From: an uncultured Prevotella sp.
Lineage (GTDB): Bacteria > Bacteroidota > Bacteroidia > Bacteroidales > Bacteroidaceae
Length of the DNA: 13,516 nt
Assembly (NCBI GenBank): GCA_900765465.1
Contig: CAAFRM010000259.1
Coordinates: 1-13,516, forward strand
Reading direction: 5' to 3'
Program-made: the position numbers and the translations under genes
The notes under the pieces: generated by a model
The model's database searches: none
What the model saw: only the letters and a program-made list of their open reading frames with translations
Told to the model about the DNA's origin: nothing
In this document: positions 1-6,831 of the stretch, piece after piece
Numbering within the stretch: the first letter of the stretch is position 1
Layout: each line of letters starts with the position of its first letter

Positions 1-52
1 ACGTGAGCAGCAGCTCGACGTAATCGCTCGTCAAGCTCACGAGAGACTCTAA
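1..52 (+). CDS. pflB: Formate acetyltransferase (pyruvate formate-lyase), C-terminal end only
   Basis: Only the last 16 codons and the stop (TAA at 50-52) lie in the window; the reading frame starts at base 2. The translation, REQQLDVIARQAHERL, closely resembles the conserved C-terminus of PflB, which in other bacteria reads REQQ.DVI.RT. The glycyl-radical loop and active-site cysteines are outside the window. The assignment is strengthened by the next gene on the same strand being the PFL-activating enzyme, the usual pflB-pflA order. The enzyme converts pyruvate and CoA to acetyl-CoA and formate in the cytoplasm of fermenting cells. Confidence 0.82.
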   Translation, partial: REQQLDVIARQAHERL

Positions 53-72
53 TCAATTAGAAGAATAAATAT

Positions 73-116
73 TGCCCGCTAGATTTTCTTTCCGAGGATA
101 TTTAGCGGGCATTTTT
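73..116 (+). terminator. Hairpin with short U-tract between pflB and pflA
   Basis: A perfect 9-bp inverted repeat, TGCCCGCTA at 73-81 and TAGCGGGCA at 103-111, encloses a 21-nt loop and is followed by TTTTTA at 112-117. It lies 20 nt after the pflB stop and 12 nt before the chosen pflA start. It could end part of the pflB transcripts, so that the activating enzyme, needed only in catalytic amounts, is made less than PflB itself. The long loop makes it a modest terminator; partial read-through is inferred. Confidence 0.6.
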
Positions 117-128
117 AGCTTAATTGTT

Positions 129-860
129 ATGCATAAAGGTTTTGTTCACAGCATAGAGAGCTTTGGTTCAGTAGATGGACCAGGCATCCGATTTTTGATT
201 TTCCTGCAAGGTTGTCCCATGCGCTGCCAGTTCTGCCACAACCCGGATTCCTGGAAGACGGGAGTAGGAGAGGAATGGACAGCTGATGACCTTCTGGACA
301 AGGCAGAGCGATTCAAAAGTTATTGGGGAGACAAGGGCGGTATTACCGTGAGCGGTGGAGAAGCCCTGATGCAGATAGACTTTCTCATCGAACTTTTCGA
401 GAAAGCGCATCAGCGTGGCATCAATACCTGTCTTGATACCTCGGCGCAGCCATTTAAGAAAGAAGGAAAATTCTTTGAGAAATTCGAGCGTCTGATGGCC
501 GTTACAGATACGGTTCTTCTGGATATCAAGCATATCAATGATGAAGAGCACCGTAAGTTGACGCTTCATAGCAATAAGAACATACTCGATTGTGCCCGCT
601 ATCTCAGTGAGATTCACAAGCCGGTATGGATACGTCACGTCCTTATTCCAGGTATTACCGACAAGGATGAATACCTGGAAGAATTGCGCGATTTCCTCTC
701 TACGCTCAGCAATATCCAGCGCATAGATGTATTGCCTTATCATACGATGGGCATCTACAAATATGAGAAACTGGGAATCCCTTATCCGCTAGATGGCATA
801 GAACCTCCTGGCAGAGAACGTGTGGCTCATGCCGAATCTATATTGCAGAAAGCATTATAG
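129..860 (+). CDS. pflA: Pyruvate formate-lyase-activating enzyme (radical SAM)
   Basis: A 243-residue radical-SAM enzyme of normal family length. It uses a 4Fe-4S cluster and S-adenosylmethionine to place the glycyl radical on PflB. Residues 29-36 carry the CxxxCxxC cluster motif (C29, C33, C36) in the context QGCPMRCQFCHNP, characteristic of glycyl-radical activases; the N-terminal VDGPGIR stretch (15-21) and the SGGE motif (75-78, SAM binding) are also present. I chose the ATG at 129 because the frame can be extended only to a TTG at 72 that falls inside the upstream hairpin, and the family's conserved sequence begins right after MHKGFVHSIESFG. It follows the pflB end on the same strand and converges on the - strand locus, with 41 nt between the two stops. 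Confidence 0.95.
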   Translation: MHKGFVHSIESFGSVDGPGIRFLIFLQGCPMRCQFCHNPDSWKTGVGEEWTADDLLDKAERFKSYWGDKGGITVSGGEALMQIDFLIELFEKAHQRGINTCLDTSAQPFKKEGKFFEKFERLMAVTDTVLLDIKHINDEEHRKLTLHSNKNILDCARYLSEIHKPVWIRHVLIPGITDKDEYLEELRDFLSTLSNIQRIDVLPYHTMGIYKYEKLGIPYPLDGIEPPGRERVAHAESILQKAL

Positions 861-881
861 ACCCGGCAGAGCGTATTTCTT

Positions 882-927
882 ATGATAGGCAGTAGGGGCA
901 ATTACATTCCGAAGATTGCCTTATCAT
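882..927. terminator. Weak inverted repeats between convergent genes
   Basis: Two overlapping foldbacks span the short gap after pflA and the end of the receiver gene: GGCAAT (897-902) with ATTGCC (915-920), and ATGATAGGCA (882-891) with TGCCTTATCAT (917-927, one bulge). On the + strand the structure is followed by a T-rich run (921-936), so it could end pflA transcription; on the - strand no clear U-tract follows. The arms overlap coding sequence of the receiver gene, so this is tentative. Confidence 0.3.
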
Positions 928-1360
928 CATTATTCTTATTATGCAATGCTACCATAGTTGGGCTTGCCTTGGGGGTAGGCTCAACTATGTTTTCTTTATG
1001 GGTTTCTACAGAGCTGACCAGCTGTGCCTTGATGATAGGCTTGCAGATATAGTCATTTACCCCCATCTCATAGCAGTCGTCGATGTTGTCCTTGTTGTTG
1101 AGCAGGGAAACCACAATGATTGCCATCTCCGATTTGTCGTAAGAGGCTCTGACGTACTTGATGACATCCCAGCCGTTTACCTGGGGCATCATCAGGTCGA
1201 GCAGGATGATGTTGGGCTGGAAGCTATCTACCAGTTCGATAGCTTTAGCTCCACCGTCCGCTTTCTGAATCTCAACGTCTAAGCCTTTCAGCATATCAGC
1301 AACTAATTCAATATTCTCGTGAATATCATCTACTACTAATACTTTACATTTACTATTCAT
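902..1360 (-). CDS. Stand-alone response-regulator receiver (REC) protein
   Basis: A 152-residue CheY-like receiver protein. From the ATG at 1360, the acidic pair is D11-D12, the phospho-acceptor is D55 (in ILLDLMMP), the switch Ser is S85 and the conserved Lys is K107 (in ICKPI), so all residues needed for phosphorylation are present. The receiver ends near residue 120; the last ~30 residues are polar, P/N/K-rich and contain no recognisable output domain, so it probably acts by protein-protein contact. A TTG at 1369 would add three residues, but the ATG fits the family start better. It starts 24 nt after the dehydrogenase stop and appears to be the last gene of the - strand run. No histidine kinase is visible in the window. 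Its partner may be the zinc-ribbon protein or a remote kinase; this is inference. Confidence 0.9.
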   Translation of the reverse strand: MNSKCKVLVVDDIHENIELVADMLKGLDVEIQKADGGAKAIELVDSFQPNIILLDLMMPQVNGWDVIKYVRASYDKSEMAIIVVSLLNNKDNIDDCYEMGVNDYICKPIIKAQLVSSVETHKENIVEPTPKASPTMVALHNKNNDDKAIFGM

Positions 1361-1384
1361 TTCTCGCAATTCGTTGCGACAATC

Positions 1385-2641
1385 CTAAGCCTTTACCTTA
1401 TGGATTCCGTAGATATCACACACGAAACCCTTATCGGTGAGAATCTTATTCATGTCTAGGTTATTAAATATCTTATGATTGGTACCGATGACTACGATTT
1501 CATACTTTTGATCGAGCACGGAAGGGTTGTCGGTAATCTTGATTTCATATTCTTCTTTTACTTCTTCTGCGTCCACCAGTGGGTCGTAGAGGGTGGTTCT
1601 GTATCCTGTACCAAGAAGATTGATATACAGGTCGGCTACTTTGGTGTTACGGATGTCATCACTGTCAGGCTTGAACGAGAAGCCCAGGATGAGAACGTTG
1701 GTCTCTGCTGGAACGAAGTTTCTTACCTCGCTGGCACTCTTGATCTTTCCTGCCATCCATATTGCCATCTGCTCATTCACCTCGCGTGCCGTAGAGAGGA
1801 GGGATGGAACCACATCCACCTCCTGTGCCTTGTTGATGAGATAGTAGGGATCCACAGCGATGCAGTGACCGCCCACCAGTCCTGGGGTAGCAGGCACGAA
1901 GTTCCATTTGGTACTTGCGGCAGCCGTAACGTCCTGGATGCTGATGCCCATCTTGTCGTATATCTTCTGCATTTCATTGAAGAAGGCTATCTGAACGTCG
2001 CGCTGGCAGTTTTCCATCAGCTTGCTAGCCTCTGCCACCTTGATGCTCTTTGCCTTGAAGGTTCCGTGGGTCAGCACAGAAGCGTAGAGCGAATCGATGA
2101 TCTCGGCAGCTTCGGGGATAGAACCGCTGGTTACCTTCACGATGTTCTCGATGGTGTGTACGGTATCGCCCGGATTGATGCGTTCCGGAGAGAAGCCTAC
2201 ATAGAAATCCTGGTTGAGCTTCAAGCCGGATGTTGCCTCCAGCAGTGGAGCGCATACTTCCTCGGTGAGCCCGGGATATACAGTCGATTCATATACCACG
2301 ATATCGCCCTCTTTCAGGATGGCACCTACGGAGCGGGTGGCACATCTTACGCAGCTGATGTCTGGCTTGTTCGACTTGTTGACAGGTGTAGGAACCGCAA
2401 TGATATACACATTGCACTTCCTGAGCATTTCTATGTCGCTAGTCAGTTTTAGTCCCTGAGCCAAGGCCTTCGATAGCATTTTGTTCTGATTTATCTGCAT
2501 CTGGGCAAGTCTGTTTACCTTTTTCGCATTGTTATCATAACCCCATGTATCGTATTTCTTTGAGAATAAGCATGCTAAGGGGGTACCTACGTAGCCCAGT
2601 CCTATCACTCCAACCTTAAACTCGTAAGGTTTGTTTGTCAT
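1385..2641 (-). CDS. UDP-sugar 6-dehydrogenase (UDP-glucose/UDP-HexNAc uronate-forming family)
   Basis: A 418-residue NAD-dependent nucleotide-sugar dehydrogenase, which oxidises C6 of a UDP-sugar to a uronic acid in two steps in the cytoplasm. Visible motifs in order are the Rossmann loop GVIGLGYVGTPLA (11-23), AVPTP (82-86), YEST (117-120), FSPERINPGD (150-159), the catalytic cysteine C260 in GGHCIAVDPYYL, and the C-terminal substrate-binding stretch FSFKPDSDDIRNT (321-333). Length and motifs are complete. The GGHCI.VDPYYL form is typical of the TviB/WbpO/WecC side of the family, whose substrates are N-acetylhexosamines, rather than classical Ugd, but substrate cannot be fixed from sequence alone. 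It lies 57 nt downstream of the glycosyltransferase in an AT-rich gap and would supply the polymerase with activated uronate, as AlgD does for alginate. Confidence 0.93.
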   Translation of the reverse strand: MTNKPYEFKVGVIGLGYVGTPLACLFSKKYDTWGYDNNAKKVNRLAQMQINQNKMLSKALAQGLKLTSDIEMLRKCNVYIIAVPTPVNKSNKPDISCVRCATRSVGAILKEGDIVVYESTVYPGLTEEVCAPLLEATSGLKLNQDFYVGFSPERINPGDTVHTIENIVKVTSGSIPEAAEIIDSLYASVLTHGTFKAKSIKVAEASKLMENCQRDVQIAFFNEMQKIYDKMGISIQDVTAAASTKWNFVPATPGLVGGHCIAVDPYYLINKAQEVDVVPSLLSTAREVNEQMAIWMAGKIKSASEVRNFVPAETNVLILGFSFKPDSDDIRNTKVADLYINLLGTGYRTTLYDPLVDAEEVKEEYEIKITDNPSVLDQKYEIVVIGTNHKIFNNLDMNKILTDKGFVCDIYGIHKVKA

Positions 2642-2698
2642 ATATCTATATTGTTTTAATTATTATTATTACTACTATTTTCTGGTTTACTTTTTACC
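2642..2698 (-). repeat. AT-rich spacer with a short ATT/AAT run
   Basis: The 57-nt gap between the glycosyltransferase stop and the dehydrogenase start is almost all A and T. It contains a short trinucleotide run (TTATTATTATTA on the + strand at about 2661-2672) without a hairpin or clear promoter. It is the longest gap among the five downstream genes of the run and could act as an A-rich translation enhancer or a weak internal promoter region; neither is shown by the sequence. Confidence 0.4.
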
Positions 2699-4015
2699 TT
2701 AGATTCCTTCCAGCTGTGCGTAGCGCGATGTCTTCTTCGGGTTCCACTCATCCTTGTAAGAGGTGCGGAAGAACAGTTCCTGAAGATGCGCCTCCAGTCG
2801 GGCAAAGCGCAGGAAGTAGCCTGTGTATGGCGACATGAGTGGCATAAACCGATAGAGGAACCAGGCGGTTTTCTTTCTTTCCGTTACCAGCAGCACCAGG
2901 ATGAATGCCAGCTGCGACAGGCATACACGGATGAAGTAGCCCAAGAGCAGCACATCCACGATGTGGGTGTTGAAGGTGATGGCAAGCTGAATCATATATC
3001 CCAGCCACAGGAAGTTGAATACGCAGTCGAACACCACGCTTTCCATATTCGACAACCAGTTGAGGATGCTCCAGTTCTTGGAAGGCAGCAGGATGTCGAG
3101 GTGCTTGCGCAGGCGGAATCTCACGAGTGATCTCGACCATCTGATGCGCTGACGGTACAGTTTGTACCATTTGGTTGGCACATTGGTCATGCAGATGGCA
3201 TCTTCGGCGAATTTCACCTTGTAGCCTGCCTTGCGGATCTTCTGCGTGATATCACCGTCGAGTCCCGGACCGATGTCCCAGAATCCCACTTCCTTCAGTG
3301 TCTTGCGCTCGAAAGCGCCGAAGGCACCCGAAATGATGTGGTAGATACCCAGGGCACTGGTTACGGTGCGGCCCACCTGTATTCGCTTCAGGTATTCTAA
3401 TGCCTGAAGCGAAGAGCAGATGGTCTCCTTGTAGTTTCTCACCTCGATGCAGCCTCCCACGGCTTTCACCTCGCTGTCGAGGTAGAAGGGCAGGAGCACA
3501 TTTTCCAGTGCGTCACGGTCGAGCGAAGAGTCGGCATCGAGGCTTACGATGTATTTTCCCCGTGCCATGTTCGCTCCGTAGTTGGTGGCAGCAGCCTTGC
3601 CGCCTCGGGTCTCCAATCTCAGATAGTGCGTGATGAGTCCCGCACGGTAGAGGTCGGTGCATATCAGTTTGGTGTCGTCGTTGCTACCGTCATCCACCAC
3701 GATGATTTCGTAGTGCCGGTAAGTCTGTTCATTCAGCGACTTCACCATCTTATAGATATTCTTGCCTTCGTTCTTACCCGGCACCAGGATGCTGATGAGC
3801 GGGTTTTCTCTATAGAGATAGAATCGGGCAAGCTCCTTTTCCTTGTATCTCTTGTTACGGCTCATCAACCGGTTGAAGATCACCAGATACTCCAGCAGGT
3901 AGTATCTTGGAACCTCGATGAAGAAGAGGAACCAATAGATGTTGGCAATGCTCGAAAACGAGAGTGTGCCAATCCAGTCCCAGAATCGGTTGATCGTATC
4001 TACTATACTAAACAT
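2699..4015 (-). CDS. Membrane glycosyltransferase family 2, processive polysaccharide synthase type
   Basis: A 438-residue inner-membrane GT-A enzyme of the cellulose/hyaluronan/PNAG/alginate synthase type, expected to polymerise a UDP-sugar on the cytoplasmic face and pass the chain through its own membrane domain. An N-terminal hydrophobic segment (about 22-47) precedes the catalytic domain, which shows VVDDGSNDD (106-114), the DAD metal/UDP motif (160-162), GAFGAF acceptor-site region (230-236), GLDGD (251-255) in the place of the TED/ED catalytic motif, and QRIRW (289-293), the QxxRW signature of processive enzymes. At least two further membrane segments follow (about 326-348 and 352-378). 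It has no PilZ domain, and its length is near that of HasA, PgaC or Alg8. It starts 22 nt after the zinc-ribbon gene. The polymer is unknown; the adjacent dehydrogenase suggests uronic acid. Confidence 0.92.
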   Translation of the reverse strand: MFSIVDTINRFWDWIGTLSFSSIANIYWFLFFIEVPRYYLLEYLVIFNRLMSRNKRYKEKELARFYLYRENPLISILVPGKNEGKNIYKMVKSLNEQTYRHYEIIVVDDGSNDDTKLICTDLYRAGLITHYLRLETRGGKAAATNYGANMARGKYIVSLDADSSLDRDALENVLLPFYLDSEVKAVGGCIEVRNYKETICSSLQALEYLKRIQVGRTVTSALGIYHIISGAFGAFERKTLKEVGFWDIGPGLDGDITQKIRKAGYKVKFAEDAICMTNVPTKWYKLYRQRIRWSRSLVRFRLRKHLDILLPSKNWSILNWLSNMESVVFDCVFNFLWLGYMIQLAITFNTHIVDVLLLGYFIRVCLSQLAFILVLLVTERKKTAWFLYRFMPLMSPYTGYFLRFARLEAHLQELFFRTSYKDEWNPKKTSRYAQLEGI

Positions 4016-4037
4016 TTCTTCAGTTTCCTTTCTTCTC

Positions 4038-5648
4038 TTATCTCAGTACGGTGAGTGCCATGATGGCGATGAGGACGAGAATACCGGCGATAGCGACGAG
4101 TATTCCTACCAGTTCCTTGTAGAGTTTCACTCTCTTCAGAGCCTTGTCGGTTTCGTCTTCTTCCGGAGCTATGTCGAGTCGCTCTTCCTGCTGCTTCACG
4201 GTATCTTCATCTGTTATCGGATTCTCCGAATATCCGCAGTAGTCGTCTGGAGTCAGCTCTATGAGATTCATTTTGTCGAAGAAGTCATCATATTGTCCGC
4301 TCATTCCCTTATGTTTGGTATTGAGTACGCAGCAGATCAGCTCATCGGGTTCTATCATGTTGCTTACCTTTCGGATAGCCTTCGACATGTCCTTGCTCAG
4401 GTGCTGCTGCGCTTCATTCTCAGACTTCTCGTCAAATCCCGTATAGGTAACGTAGAAGATATTGTTATTGTACGATACCTTGTGACTGTGGAAGATGCGG
4501 CAGAACTTTGCCTGCATCGATTCCTTGATCTTGACGGTCTCCTGTTGCGGGCTGAGAATCCAGATCTTACCTACGATTACTGATACCTGTTCTTCGCGGT
4601 AGGTTTCCAGAAGCTGGCGGCGCAGACGGTTCTGCAGCAGACTATACTCCATATAGTTATCGTAAGTATTGGTCATGTTGCTGAAGAGCATTCCGCTCTG
4701 GGTCAACGTACGGATACCTTCTTCTGTAATCTCGTAGTCCTCCACATCACGGGGAACCAGTGCATTGACAGGGAAGGTATTCTCGCAATAGCAGCAGGTT
4801 GCTTTGGTGATCGGAGTGGTAAACGAGTTCTCACAGTCGTTGCAGGAATAGATCACTGCTGGTCGGTCGTAGTCCACACCGATGTGTCTCAGTCTCTTGT
4901 GGCACTTCGGACAGATGAGCATTCCTCCCACATTGTATGCACTTTCCGGAGCCACGTTGGCACAGGAAAAGTGGTGGATAATGTTCTGGATCTTCAGATT
5001 CGAACTTCCGCACTTCGGGCAGCACTCCGTGTATAGCAGGTGACTGTGGTTGCACTTTGGGCAGAGATGCTCCTTGATGAGGTATTTGTGCTTGCGCAGT
5101 GCGCCATATTCCTCTAGCGTATCCACGTAGGCGAACATCTCGGCAAGATGAAACTGGCCCATGCTGTGGTAGTGTTCGAAGATAGGATTGATGTATCCCA
5201 ATGACGATTTCTCCAGAAGCACGTGAGACAGAATTCTCTGGTCTCTGGAGAGCAGAAACCTCAGGATGTTGGAGAAGAGCTCGTTGGGCTGAGTGGGGCG
5301 TGCCACCTCCTGCTTGATGCCGTATTTCTCCTTGGCAGCCTTGATCTTGTCAATGATCTCATATACTTTCTCATTGCTCATATCGCTGACAAAAGCATCG
5401 ATGATGAACTCTGTAATCTGCCCCTTGCCCGATACCGCCGTGTTGACGAATATCGGCTTGTAGCTGCATTTGTACGATAGGATAGGGCTGGCTCCATACA
5501 GGATAGCAAGGAACGTTCGCTCACTCTTCGTATTGATATATATGCAATCGAAGTAGTCGGACTGGATATCTGGTGTTGAGTCTATATCAACATAGCTGTC
5601 GATGGTGAGCACCATGTCTCCACGTTTGTTTCTTTTTAGTCCAATCAT
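4038..5648 (-). CDS. Tail-anchored multi-zinc-ribbon protein, possible signalling regulator of the synthase
   Basis: A 536-residue protein that I do not recognise as a named family member. Residues 1-115 have alternating hydrophobic strands and could be a degenerate receiver-like fold. Residues 130-190 look helical. Residues 196-288 hold a cysteine-rich module with CxxC pairs at 196/199, 210/213, 246/249, 269/272 and 285/288, plus HHFSC (225-229), which should bind two or more zinc ions. Its spacing resembles the TackOD1 (thaumarchaeal output domain 1) zinc module of signalling proteins; this is from memory and untested. Residues 350-430 have a pattern that could be a GGDEF-like fold lacking its catalytic motif (see VSYNNNIFYV, 391-400). 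An acidic linker (about 477-502) leads to one C-terminal membrane helix (512-535) preceded by basic residues, so most of the protein should be cytoplasmic. It lies 13 nt after the HlyD gene. Regulation of the synthase is inferred from position. Confidence 0.75.
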   Translation of the reverse strand: MIGLKRNKRGDMVLTIDSYVDIDSTPDIQSDYFDCIYINTKSERTFLAILYGASPILSYKCSYKPIFVNTAVSGKGQITEFIIDAFVSDMSNEKVYEIIDKIKAAKEKYGIKQEVARPTQPNELFSNILRFLLSRDQRILSHVLLEKSSLGYINPIFEHYHSMGQFHLAEMFAYVDTLEEYGALRKHKYLIKEHLCPKCNHSHLLYTECCPKCGSSNLKIQNIIHHFSCANVAPESAYNVGGMLICPKCHKRLRHIGVDYDRPAVIYSCNDCENSFTTPITKATCCYCENTFPVNALVPRDVEDYEITEEGIRTLTQSGMLFSNMTNTYDNYMEYSLLQNRLRRQLLETYREEQVSVIVGKIWILSPQQETVKIKESMQAKFCRIFHSHKVSYNNNIFYVTYTGFDEKSENEAQQHLSKDMSKAIRKVSNMIEPDELICCVLNTKHKGMSGQYDDFFDKMNLIELTPDDYCGYSENPITDEDTVKQQEERLDIAPEEDETDKALKRVKLYKELVGILVAIAGILVLIAIMALTVLR

Positions 5649-5661
5649 TTCTTCTGGTTCT

Positions 5662-6831
5662 TTATTTTGGTTTGTCGGTCGAAATCAGCTTCGAACTTCT
5701 TACGACATTTTGATTCTTTTCCACTGGGATGGTGTACATCGGCAGTGGTTTCGGATCGAGCATAGCGCTGATCTTGTTGATTCTCACTCTCACTGGCAGC
5801 TTGTTGCTCATCACCCATGCCGGAACTCTCTGGTTAGGGTTCAGGGTGAAGACGGCAACCACTGCATTGGCATCATGCGAAAAGTTACTCTGCAGATGCT
5901 TCGGAATTTCCTCTACTCTCAGACCCGCCATCTGTAGCTTGGCTTTCAGCTCCAGATCCTTGTTGATGATGACGTCTGCATCGTCAGGACTCTCCATATA
6001 CTTCACCTTGTCGTTGGGCACGTAGATGATTACTCCCAGATGGCATGCAGCGTAGTCGGTATGCTGGATAGTCATGACTTCCTGGCTCTTGAATACCAGC
6101 GTCCTGTCGCTTACATTGATCTTGGTGATATAGGCATCGGCTGGAGCGCAGCAGTAGTGTATCAGTCCCTGGCTGTAGATGCTCGTGTTGCTGGAGTAGG
6201 GCATATCCGCATTGTTGGTGGCAGCACCTCTTCTAGCCATGAAGTTGTAGGTGGTGTTCTTTGCCCTGGCGTAGATTTCCACCTTGTTTGCCTGCTTCCT
6301 GAGTTCTTCTTCCACTTCGGCAATCTCTGCATCCAGGGCATTGCGCTTGGTGTTGTCGGTGAGTCCGTAATAGATATCCGAACTCTCTGAAGCCTTCTGC
6401 TTTTTCAGTTCTGCCAGACGGGTACGGAGCACCGGAATTTCTTCCTTTGCCAGCTGTGCCTGTACCTCCATATCGTGCGTTTCCTTTACAGCCGAAGGCA
6501 GGATGTTGGGGTCATACTGGTTCACGATGTTTCCCAGCAGCACGTAGGAGTAGAGGGTGTCACCCTTGTGTACCACCTCGCCTATTTCCTTGTTCACCTT
6601 CAGAATGTAGATGTCGTCAACTGCCGAAATCGGGTTCTCATCGATTGTGATGTATCCGTCGTAGATCGCCCATATCATTCTTGTGACGATATAGTATGCC
6701 GCCAGTACGATGACGAGCAGGAAGATCAGCGCGAAGATAATCTGCTGTCTTGCCAGTCGGTGGCTCTGCGACTTGAGCATGTCAGACATTGCCTGTTCCT
6801 GCGGCGTGCTATTAAATTGAAACTCATTCAT
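5662..6831 (-). CDS. HlyD-type membrane-fusion (periplasmic adaptor) protein
   Basis: A 389-residue inner-membrane-anchored periplasmic adaptor. It has a short cytoplasmic N-terminus, one membrane helix (about 29-50), then the first half of a lipoyl-like barrel-sandwich (VDDIYILKVNKEIGEVVHKG, 71-90), a charged coiled-coil region (about 118-190), the second half of the lipoyl domain (224-255), and a beta-rich C-terminal part (260-370). This order is the HlyD/EmrA/Alg44-periplasmic plan, and the length is normal. Its ATG overlaps the stop of the TolC-like gene (ATGA at 6828-6831), which indicates translational coupling and a joint complex. It probably links the GT2 synthase in the inner membrane to the TolC-like channel. 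No ABC transporter or protease-exporter ATPase is encoded nearby, so polysaccharide rather than protein export is inferred. Confidence 0.87.
   Translation of the reverse strand: MNEFQFNSTPQEQAMSDMLKSQSHRLARQQIIFALIFLLVIVLAAYYIVTRMIWAIYDGYITIDENPISAVDDIYILKVNKEIGEVVHKGDTLYSYVLLGNIVNQYDPNILPSAVKETHDMEVQAQLAKEEIPVLRTRLAELKKQKASESSDIYYGLTDNTKRNALDAEIAEVEEELRKQANKVEIYARAKNTTYNFMARRGAATNNADMPYSSNTSIYSQGLIHYCCAPADAYITKINVSDRTLVFKSQEVMTIQHTDYAACHLGVIIYVPNDKVKYMESPDDADVIINKDLELKAKLQMAGLRVEEIPKHLQSNFSHDANAVVAVFTLNPNQRVPAWVMSNKLPVRVRINKISAMLDPKPLPMYTIPVEKNQNVVRSSKLISTDKPK

Noticed and set aside
72..128. TTG-initiated 19-codon extension of pflA
   Set aside because: It runs through the intergenic hairpin and adds residues that the family lacks.
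168..743. - strand open frame of 191 codons inside pflA
   Set aside because: Fully antisense to a gene with intact radical-SAM motifs; no homology recognised.
1475..2452. Long + strand open frame (325 codons) opposite the dehydrogenase gene
   Set aside because: It lies wholly antisense to a well-conserved enzyme gene, its translation shows no family motif, and it has the His/Val/Asp-rich make-up typical of a reverse-strand shadow.
2661..2672. Trinucleotide run as a phase-variable repeat
   Set aside because: Only about four units, outside coding sequence and without a promoter around it, so slippage control is not supported.
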